Source of the DNA: JAKSCF01 sp028279945
Lineage (GTDB): Bacteria; Bacillota; Clostridia; Peptostreptococcales; JAAYPU01
DNA length: 22,457 nt
Direction of reading: 5' to 3'
Assembly (NCBI GenBank): GCA_028279945.1
Contig: JANQMT010000151.1
Span: 1-22,457 of the forward strand
The position numbers and the translations under genes are program-made. Position 1 is the stretch's first letter, and each line of letters opens with the position of its first letter. Positions 14,918-21,079 of this stretch are shown here, piece by piece. The notes beneath the pieces are model-generated. The model was not told where the DNA came from. It worked only from the letters and a program-made list of their open reading frames with translations, and did not search any database.

Positions 14918-16773
14918 TTTTTGACTCCTTTATTTTTTAAACTACTATATGTTAATATGGTAAATATTATCAAGGACACTATATTACTCACCATATTATT
15001 TTTTACTATTGCAAGACCAATAACCAGCATAGCTATCCGAAATGCATTGGATAATTTCTTATTAAAATATCCAACGATTGATACAGCGATGCAATATATA
15101 GTGACAAAACCTGAGATTACAGCCAGTATGTTACTTAGGATATCTCCGGATAACATAATTGCAGGACTATATACAAGCATAAATGGTAAAATATAACTCG
15201 CTGTAGCAAATCTAAATCCTGTCCAACCAACTTTATTAATATCAGCTTCACTGATACCGGCTGCAACATATGAAGCTAAGGCAACCGGAGGAGTAATAGT
15301 CGACACGCAAGCAAATAAAAATATAAACATATGGGCTGTTAGTAAGGGGACTCCCATTTGAACCAGTGCCGGAGCTATAACCGAAACCGGGATAAGGTAA
15401 GCCGCAGTAGTAGGCAGTCCCATACCAAGTATTATTGAAGTAACCATAGTGAGCAGTAATGCTATAAATAAGTTTCCTCCCGATGCATCAATAATAATTG
15501 ATGATAGCTTAGAACCAACTCCCGTAATAGAAATAACACCTACTATTATTCCCGATACGCCACATGCAATAGATATTAACATAGTACTCTTAGCACCATC
15601 TACTATAGCGTTGTACACTTTTACTAAAAAGGTTTTAGAGAACTCACGTTTTACTATTAAGTGCAATATCAACATAATACCAATGGAATAAAGGGCTGAC
15701 TTAAGGGGTGAATATCCGGTAACCATAAATAGTATCAACGTAATAATCGGAAATAACAAGTACCCGTCAGACTTAATTAAACTTAATATGTTAGCATCTT
15801 CATCATTTCTATTAACGCCTGTATCTATATTGTCTCTTAAAGATATTAGGTGAACAATAATATATATAGAAGAGAAGAATAGGATTGCAGGTATTATAGC
15901 CGACTTCATGATTACGCTGTATTCCGTACTTGTCATTTCAGCCATAATAAATGCCGCAGCCCCCATTATCGGCGGCATTATTTGACCACCGGTTGATGCA
16001 ACTGCTTCAACAGCAGCAGACTCATGACGCTTGTAACCCGACTTATTCATCATGGGAATAGTTAAAGAGCCTGTAACCGCTACGTTACCAGCAGCAGTAC
16101 CAGAAATCATTCCCATAAATGTACTAAATGCAATTGCAGTCTTAGCCGTGGAAGCCACAAGTCCGTTAGTTGCCTTTTGGCTGAGCTTAAACATAAAGTC
16201 GCCCACACCAAAGGTACCTAAAAAAGCACCGAAGATACAAAAAAATATAATATAACTTGCTGCGACTCCCAGAGGAATCCCGAATATCCCTTGAGTGGTT
16301 GAATAAAGAAATGTAAATATTCGTTCGAATGAATAAGTTCGTATTCTAAATACTCCGAATAAATATTGTCCTATGAATGGGTAAATACTGAACAAAGCTA
16401 CAATAATTGCCAGGGACTTGCCTATCATTTTATAGGTTATTACAATGAGTGTAAGTATCATTATCGACCCCATGTATCCATCAAGTGCAGTAGTTAGCCC
16501 CCCTGATGTTACAATAGTCTCCCATCTTAATAATATATAGCCACCGGTTAGACCACTTAGAATACAACCCATAACAGAGAATAAAACAATTTTGGGAGCA
16601 GCCTCTTCGCTTTGGTATATAAATCCTATAAAGGCTAGAATCATCATGAGGGTAATATGCACTACCCTAAGTGTCATTGTGGACATAGCGACAATGCCAG
16701 ATATATAAGAGAAGTGAAACAATGCAAGAATAACGGAAATAATTCCAGTTGTAATCTTTAGATTTTCTCTCAT
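14914..16773 (-). CDS. TRAP-TAXI fused permease (DctQM fusion)
   Basis: A 619-residue membrane protein with roughly 16-18 membrane segments. The N-terminal part (about 1-130) corresponds to the small subunit and the rest to the large DctM-like subunit, the arrangement typical for TAXI transporters. Conserved stretches are GMISGTAAGNVAVTGSLTIPMM, STGGQIMPPIMGAAAFIMAE, GMGLPTTAAYLIPVSVIAPAL and TITPPVALASYVAAGI. It imports an organic anion with sodium or protons together with the TAXI lipoprotein encoded downstream. It begins 6 bases after the GntR gene and overlaps the next gene by 4 bases, so regulator, permease and enzyme are on one message. Confidence 0.95.
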   Translation of the reverse strand: MRENLKITTGIISVILALFHFSYISGIVAMSTMTLRVVHITLMMILAFIGFIYQSEEAAPKIVLFSVMGCILSGLTGGYILLRWETIVTSGGLTTALDGYMGSIMILTLIVITYKMIGKSLAIIVALFSIYPFIGQYLFGVFRIRTYSFERIFTFLYSTTQGIFGIPLGVAASYIIFFCIFGAFLGTFGVGDFMFKLSQKATNGLVASTAKTAIAFSTFMGMISGTAAGNVAVTGSLTIPMMNKSGYKRHESAAVEAVASTGGQIMPPIMGAAAFIMAEMTSTEYSVIMKSAIIPAILFFSSIYIIVHLISLRDNIDTGVNRNDEDANILSLIKSDGYLLFPIITLILFMVTGYSPLKSALYSIGIMLILHLIVKREFSKTFLVKVYNAIVDGAKSTMLISIACGVSGIIVGVISITGVGSKLSSIIIDASGGNLFIALLLTMVTSIILGMGLPTTAAYLIPVSVIAPALVQMGVPLLTAHMFIFLFACVSTITPPVALASYVAAGISEADINKVGWTGFRFATASYILPFMLVYSPAIMLSGDILSNILAVISGFVTIYCIAVSIVGYFNKKLSNAFRIAMLVIGLAIVKNNMVSNIVSLIIFTILTYSSLKNKGVKK

Positions 16774-16779
16774 TTCAAC

Positions 16780-17418
16780 CTACCTTAATATTTTTTCTAA
16801 ATAATGCTTTGTTTTAAATTTGTGAGAACGCATTAGTTTTTCCACCAATTCTAAGTCCTTAGCTTCAATAGCGTCAATGATCTTAGAATGTTCTTCACAT
16901 GACCTTTTCATGTTTTCAGGATAATATGCAAAAACCGACTTAGTGAACTTTCCTCCATCCCATAATGTGCTGATCATCTCATTGATTCTTGTTAATGGAC
17001 AATTATCATAGATATATTTGTGAAATTCAACATTTAGTTCTGTGAATTTTTCATCATCTCCAGCTTCCATTAGAAGCATAAGTTCTTCGTTAAGTTCTCT
17101 TAAATAACTAATATCTTTATCGGTTAGATTTGCTGCAGCCATAGCACAAGCATACCCTTCTAGAACTGATCTAATATGAATTACTTCATCTAGTTGTTCT
17201 ATGTTAAAAGAAGTTACCTTAGCACCTTTGTGGGGATGAAATTCAACCAGACCTTCACTTTCTAATCTTTTTATTGCTTCTCTAACAGGGATACTGGACA
17301 TGTCAAGCTCTTCTGCGACTTTACTTATAACGATACTGCTTCCAGGAGCATATTCTCCCTCAAGAATTTTGCCCTTAAGAACTTTCAATACATAGTCTGA
17401 CTTAGTAGAAAATAACAT
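16780..17418 (-). CDS. GntR-family regulator, FCD (FadR-type) subfamily
   Basis: A 212-residue repressor-type protein. The winged helix (about 1-70) includes ILEGEYAPGSSIVISKVAEELDMSSIPVREAIKRLESEGLVEFHPHKGAKV. The FCD effector domain (about 75-205) shows the metal-binding histidines expected in the family: FHKYIY, EEHSKIIDAIEA and MRSHKFKTKHYLE. FCD domains usually bind carboxylic acids through this metal. The start ATG has GGAGG eight bases upstream. It is the first gene of the TAXI operon and its promoter contains a perfect 34-bp palindrome, so it probably controls its own operon in response to the transported acid or a product. Confidence 0.94.
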   Translation of the reverse strand: MLFSTKSDYVLKVLKGKILEGEYAPGSSIVISKVAEELDMSSIPVREAIKRLESEGLVEFHPHKGAKVTSFNIEQLDEVIHIRSVLEGYACAMAAANLTDKDISYLRELNEELMLLMEAGDDEKFTELNVEFHKYIYDNCPLTRINEMISTLWDGGKFTKSVFAYYPENMKRSCEEHSKIIDAIEAKDLELVEKLMRSHKFKTKHYLEKILR

Positions 17419-17431
17419 TATATTTACCTCC

Positions 17432-17478
17432 GAACATCGTATATCATATATGATATACGATGTTCAATTAAATGTCAA
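17432..17478 (-). promoter_or_regulatory. promoter and perfect 34-bp palindromic operator of the TAXI operon
   Basis: A consensus -35 TTGACA (17478-17473), a 17-bp spacer and -10 TATCAT (17455-17450) face the GntR gene. The arms GAACATCGTATATCATA (17432-17448) and its exact reverse complement (17449-17465) form a 34-bp palindrome with no spacer. It covers the -10 box and the likely start site, ideal for a self-repressing GntR dimer or pair of dimers. Confidence 0.88.
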
Positions 17479-17540
17479 TATTTCTTTGATAAATTCACCT
17501 TACGTTAATTTATCACTTTTAAGCTAAGTCTTGTAATATA

Positions 17541-17569
17541 AAGAAAACCACCAGCTAAGCTGGTGGTTT
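17541..17569 (-). terminator. intrinsic terminator overlapping the cutC stop codon
   Basis: AAACCACCAGC pairs with GCTGGTGGTTT around a 3-base loop (TTA) on the minus strand, followed by TCTTTA. The left arm encodes the final cutC residues (KPPA) and the stop TAG lies in the loop and first base of the right arm. Confidence 0.88.
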
Positions 17570-18292
17570 ATCATTCGATAAAACCGATTTCATTTTTCTG
17601 ACTTTTTCAATATTGCAATATCGAATACTACTCTCATCGGAGTCGCTTCCCATTTTTAAAGCAGGATTTTGATATCTCATTTTTGTACTTCTTGTACTTG
17701 CAGCAGAGAGATGTACTTCCGTTACACCTGTAGCTTCAATGATCTCCCTTACGTTTTCACTATTAATACCACAGCCGGCCATGACCGTGGGGCCTTCTAT
17801 TTCAACCAGTTTTTGAATGACTTTTATGCCTTCATAAGCTTTATTATAGCCGCCTGCTGTTAAAACTCTATCCACTCCAAGTTCTTTTAATTCGTCATAA
17901 GCCTTATATATATCGATGGTACAATCAAAAGCTCTATGTACCGTGACGCCTTTTTCTCCAGTCAAAGCTATCAATTCTGACATCACATTTATATCTAAAA
18001 CCCCTTCATATTTTAAAGCACCAAATACAAACCCATCTACATAGGGCATCAATTCAGCAATATCTTCCTTCATCGTCAATATTTCATGTTCGTTATAAGC
18101 AAAATCTCCATCTCTCGGGCGAATCATTGCATATACATCACACGAAACATATTCTCTTACCAGTTTCGCCAACCCAATACTAGGGGTCGTCCCCCCAAGC
18201 TTCAAATCAGCACAGAGCTCTATCCGGTCGGCACCTCCTTTATCCGCATAAACAGAAGATTCCAAAGAATCCACACATACCTCTAAAATCAT
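17555..18292 (-). CDS. cutC: CutC-family TIM-barrel protein
   Basis: A 245-residue cytosolic protein matching CutC: LEVCVDSLESSVYADKGGADRIELCADLKLGGTTPSIGL at the start, then MIRPRDGDFAYNEHE, TVHRAFD, LTAGG and MAGCGINSENV. CutC was first named for copper tolerance, but a direct copper role is doubtful and it is an enzyme-like TIM barrel. Here it closes a GlcNAc PTS operon, 13 bases after the HPr gene with a good GGAGG, so co-expression with amino-sugar use is likely. That context suggests a role in sugar or glycoside handling rather than copper export (inference). No copper-binding Cys-X-X-Cys motif is visible. Confidence 0.93.
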   Translation of the reverse strand: MILEVCVDSLESSVYADKGGADRIELCADLKLGGTTPSIGLAKLVREYVSCDVYAMIRPRDGDFAYNEHEILTMKEDIAELMPYVDGFVFGALKYEGVLDINVMSELIALTGEKGVTVHRAFDCTIDIYKAYDELKELGVDRVLTAGGYNKAYEGIKVIQKLVEIEGPTVMAGCGINSENVREIIEATGVTEVHLSAASTRSTKMRYQNPALKMGSDSDESSIRYCNIEKVRKMKSVLSNDKPPA

Positions 18293-18305
18293 CGCGGCCT
18301 CCTTG

Positions 18306-18560
18306 TTAATCTTTAATATGATCGATAAAATGTTTTATTGCTTCTTCTGCTGCTTCCGCATCTGCTCCATTTGCGCAAATATCAATTTCAGAGTTTCCTA
18401 AAATGCCCATAGCCATAATGCCCATAATGCTTTTTGCATTTCCCTCTGCCCCGTTACTATATATTTTAATATCAGATTCAAACTTTTGTGCCAATTGTAC
18501 GAGTAGAGACGCAGGTCTTGCATGCAGACCTGTCTTATTACTCAAGAAACCTTTCTTCAT
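18306..18560 (-). CDS. ptsH: HPr phosphocarrier protein of the PTS
   Basis: An 84-residue HPr. The active-site histidine is His13 in GLHARPAS and the regulatory serine is Ser44 in NAKSIMGIMAMG; both sites are intact. It passes phosphate from enzyme I to EIIA proteins, and the serine form acts in carbon catabolite control in Firmicutes. The gene is located between the EIIA and cutC genes rather than next to ptsI. It may therefore be a dedicated second HPr for the GlcNAc system or the only HPr of the cell; this window cannot tell. Start ATG at 18560, nine bases after GGAGGT; an in-frame-independent ATG six bases before it is less well placed. Confidence 0.92.
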   Translation of the reverse strand: MKKGFLSNKTGLHARPASLLVQLAQKFESDIKIYSNGAEGNAKSIMGIMAMGILGNSEIDICANGADAEAAEEAIKHFIDHIKD

Positions 18561-18567
18561 GCAGCAT

Positions 18568-19056
18568 TTACCTCCTTATTTTTTTAACCGTCATAATGGT
18601 ATCACCTTTTTTAACATTACCCTGCTTAATATTAATGACTTCAAAAACATTGGAATTCGTAACCACCACCGGTGTCACTGTTGGCTTATTACAGCTTCTT
18701 AAATAATCCATATCTACTTGAATAATCACATCCCCAATATGAACCGGATTTTTAGATTCAATTTTTCTTTCAAAGCCCTTTCCTTCTAAATCAACAGTAT
18801 CTATTCCTATATGTATTAATATTTCTGCGCCGGCATGACTTCTAATCCCAATAGCATGATTGGTTTTGAAAATCTGAAGGATTTCTCCATCTATCGGAGA
18901 TGAAATGAGACCGTCGTTGGATGGAATTATAGCGCATCCATCGCCTACCATTTTTTTAGAAAACACTTCATCCGGTACTTCATCCAAAGAAATCACTTTC
19001 CCGTCAACAGGAGCTTTTACATTTATTTTTTTTCCGCTCTGAAATAACCCTAACAT
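18568..19056 (-). CDS. crr: PTS EIIA component, glucose/GlcNAc (Crr) type
   Basis: A 162-residue free-standing EIIA of the glucose superfamily. The phosphorylated histidine is His82 in ILIHIGIDTV and the helper histidine is His67 in KTNHAIG. Other typical stretches are APVDGKVISLDEVPDEVFS and GDGCAIIPSNDG. It takes phosphate from HPr and hands it to the EIIB cysteine of the EIICB permease, which lacks its own EIIA domain in the visible part. The ATG directly follows the nagB stop codon, and the ribosome binding site GGAGGG is formed by the last nagB codons. Confidence 0.94.
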   Translation of the reverse strand: MLGLFQSGKKINVKAPVDGKVISLDEVPDEVFSKKMVGDGCAIIPSNDGLISSPIDGEILQIFKTNHAIGIRSHAGAEILIHIGIDTVDLEGKGFERKIESKNPVHIGDVIIQVDMDYLRSCNKPTVTPVVVTNSNVFEVINIKQGNVKKGDTIMTVKKIRR

Positions 19057-19791
19057 CTAACCCTCCTTAATCAGCTTGCCAGCTGCTTCATCAACTAAAA
19101 CGATAACATTGGGATGTAACTGTAATACGGTTGCCGGCACATTAGAACTAATTCTGCCATAAATCATTTCATGCACAATTTCTGTTTTTTTCTCACCTGT
19201 TGCAAGTAATAAAATTTTTCTTGCATTCATGATGGTTTTTATACCCATGCTAATCGCTCTTTTAGGAACATCCTCTAAGCTATTAAAAAATCTGGAATTG
19301 TCCAAAATTGTTTGTTCATCCAATTCAACAACATGGGTTAAGTTTTCAAACATGACATCCGGTTCATTGAATCCGATATGTCCATTTCTGCCAATCCCCA
19401 TTACCTGCAGGTCAATACCCCCAACTTTTTTTATTTGATCTTCGTATTCCATGCATTCTTTGCCTATGTCTTCCGCCATTCCGTTAGGGATATGTACATT
19501 GTTATCGGATATATTAATAAAGTCAAATAAATGTCGATTCATAAACCAAGCATAACTTTGTGGGTTTGTATTAGGTAACCCTATATATTCATCTAAATTA
19601 AAGGTTATGACTTCCTTAAAGTCTATAATATCGTCATTATAAAGCTTGATTAATTCCTGGTACGTCCCTATAGGCGTAGAGCCTGTAGCTAACCCCAGTA
19701 CACAATTTGGTTTTTCTATAATTTGAGATGCAACCAAATATGCTGCTTTTTTATTTAATGCTTGAATATCTTTTACTTTAATAATTTTCAC
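19057..19791 (-). CDS. nagB: glucosamine-6-phosphate deaminase
   Basis: A 244-residue cytosolic enzyme that converts glucosamine-6-phosphate into fructose-6-phosphate and ammonia. Motifs: GLATGSTPIGTY (phosphate loop), FNLDEYIGL (catalytic Asp), and GIGRNGHIGFNEP with the catalytic histidine. The size matches the short Firmicute type. I choose GTG at 19791-19789 as start because GGAGG lies six bases before it; an ATG at 19809 is further upstream within nagA and would add six unlikely residues. The gene overlaps the end of nagA by 14 bases, so the two steps of GlcNAc-6-phosphate breakdown are co-translated. Confidence 0.95.
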   Translation of the reverse strand: MKIIKVKDIQALNKKAAYLVASQIIEKPNCVLGLATGSTPIGTYQELIKLYNDDIIDFKEVITFNLDEYIGLPNTNPQSYAWFMNRHLFDFINISDNNVHIPNGMAEDIGKECMEYEDQIKKVGGIDLQVMGIGRNGHIGFNEPDVMFENLTHVVELDEQTILDNSRFFNSLEDVPKRAISMGIKTIMNARKILLLATGEKKTEIVHEMIYGRISSNVPATVLQLHPNVIVLVDEAAGKLIKEG

Positions 19792-20920
19792 TATATACCT
19801 CCACAGCATCTATGTATACAGACTTGACTTGCATCTTTTCATCAAAAATAGTAAAGTCACTATCTTTTCCAATTTTGATTGAACCTTTTTCCTTATGGAT
19901 GCCAATAGATTCTGCAGGAATTAAAGACGCCATTTTCACTGCATCGACTAAACCAATCTTATCTGAAATAACATTCCTCACAGCCTTATCCATTCTCAGA
20001 ATACTTCCTGCCAAAGTACCATCTTTTAACCTTGCAGAACGATCATCCACATATACTTTTTGCCCGCCCAGCATATATTCACCGGGATTTAAACAACCTG
20101 CCATCATGCTATCTGTGATAAGAATAGAAGTATTGATGCCCCGATTTTTAATAAAAGCTTTTAACAATTCTAAATTGGAATGTATACCATCAGCAATAAA
20201 TTCCGTATAAAAATCTCGAGCGATTGTTGCTCCGACAATACCTGGATTTCTATGGTGCATAGTATTCATGCCATTAAAGCAATGGGTGATATGTCGTACA
20301 CCCATATCATATACTTTTAATGCTGTATCAAAATCACATATGGAGTGCCCAATGGATAAAACAATATCTGTATGATTTAATATCTCTTTCGTAAATTTGA
20401 GATCCTCGTCTTCCTCCGGAGCATATGTAATGATTTTAATTATGTCTAAATAATCTTTGATTAAAGTGATATCAGGTTTTTGTATATATCTTGAATTTTG
20501 TGCCCCTTTACGTTCAGAATTAATAAAAGGCCCTTCTAAATGTACGCCCAAAATTCTTGCCCCACACCTATGGGGATGATGCATCGTGGACTTGACTACT
20601 TCCAGTGCTTTTACAATATCGTCTTTACTCATGGCCATGGTAGTAGGTAAAAAGCCGGTTACACCGCATTTTAGAACCTCTTTTGATATTCTAATCAATG
20701 CCTCTTCCTCACCATCCATAGTATCTGCTCCTCCGGCACCGTGAATATGAATGTCGATTAGTCCGGGAGCAATATATTTCCCATCCATATTAATGATTTC
20801 TGCATTTTGATATGGCGAAATATCTTTTGTAATGTCTACAATTTTTTCATTGAAAACCAAACAATAACCTTCAAGCACTTGCTCTTCAGTAATGATTTTG
20901 CTGTTTTTAAATATCTTCAT
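19778..20920 (-). CDS. nagA: N-acetylglucosamine-6-phosphate deacetylase
   Basis: A 380-residue amidohydrolase that removes acetate from GlcNAc-6-phosphate before NagB. Metal and catalytic motifs in order: DIHIHGAGGAD (His58, His60), GVHLEGPFIN (metal Glu), SIGHS, HCFNGMN, and ITDSMMAG (catalytic Asp). The length is normal. The start ATG has GGAGGT eight bases upstream. It is first after a hairpin and a predicted promoter, so nagA-nagB-crr-ptsH-cutC may be transcribed apart from the EIICB gene as well as with it. Confidence 0.96.
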   Translation of the reverse strand: MKIFKNSKIITEEQVLEGYCLVFNEKIVDITKDISPYQNAEIINMDGKYIAPGLIDIHIHGAGGADTMDGEEEALIRISKEVLKCGVTGFLPTTMAMSKDDIVKALEVVKSTMHHPHRCGARILGVHLEGPFINSERKGAQNSRYIQKPDITLIKDYLDIIKIITYAPEEDEDLKFTKEILNHTDIVLSIGHSICDFDTALKVYDMGVRHITHCFNGMNTMHHRNPGIVGATIARDFYTEFIADGIHSNLELLKAFIKNRGINTSILITDSMMAGCLNPGEYMLGGQKVYVDDRSARLKDGTLAGSILRMDKAVRNVISDKIGLVDAVKMASLIPAESIGIHKEKGSIKIGKDSDFTIFDEKMQVKSVYIDAVEVYSENY

Positions 20921-20952
20921 AACCTAGTACCTCCATCAAGGTAATACGTGGC

Positions 20953-20987
20953 ATGGGAATAGATTTAAAGGCTGTTTTTATTCCCAT
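20953..20987 (-). promoter_or_regulatory. inverted repeat in the nagA leader
   Basis: ATGGGAATA and TATTCCCAT are exact reverse complements separated by 17 bases, between the predicted -10 and the nagA ribosome binding site. It may be an operator for an amino-sugar regulator or an RNA hairpin acting on nagA translation; it does not match a NagR site that I know. Confidence 0.5.
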
Positions 20988-21004
20988 CCTACTTACTACC
21001 TATA

Positions 21005-21033
21005 ATTATACAAAATTTTTTGAGATTCTACAA
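21005..21033 (-). promoter_or_regulatory. predicted nagA promoter
   Basis: A perfect -10 TATAAT (21010-21005) faces nagA about 85 bases before its start. The -35 is poor (TTGTAG, 17 bp upstream), so a regulator or relaxed -35 recognition is likely if it is active. Confidence 0.5.
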
Positions 21034-21046
21034 AAGTTATAAAGCA

Positions 21047-21066
21047 GGAGAGAGAATTCTCTCTCC
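21047..21066 (-). terminator. hairpin between the EIICB gene and nagA
   Basis: A perfect 20-bp palindrome GGAGAGAGAATTCTCTCTCC lies 13 bases after the EIICB stop codon. The minus strand continues TGCTTTATAACTTTTG, only loosely T-rich, so it may be a leaky terminator that lets part of the transcripts run on into nagA. Confidence 0.65.
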
Positions 21067-21079
21067 CACATCTTAGTAT

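Noticed and set aside
15449..16255. Long plus-strand frames inside the TRAP permease gene and similar ones elsewhere
   Set aside because: They are antisense shadows of conserved minus-strand genes, have no ribosome binding sites and encode no recognisable domains.
19792..19809. ATG start for nagB six codons upstream
   Set aside because: The GGAGG lies within this extension and is correctly spaced for the GTG at 19791; the extra residues do not match NagB proteins.
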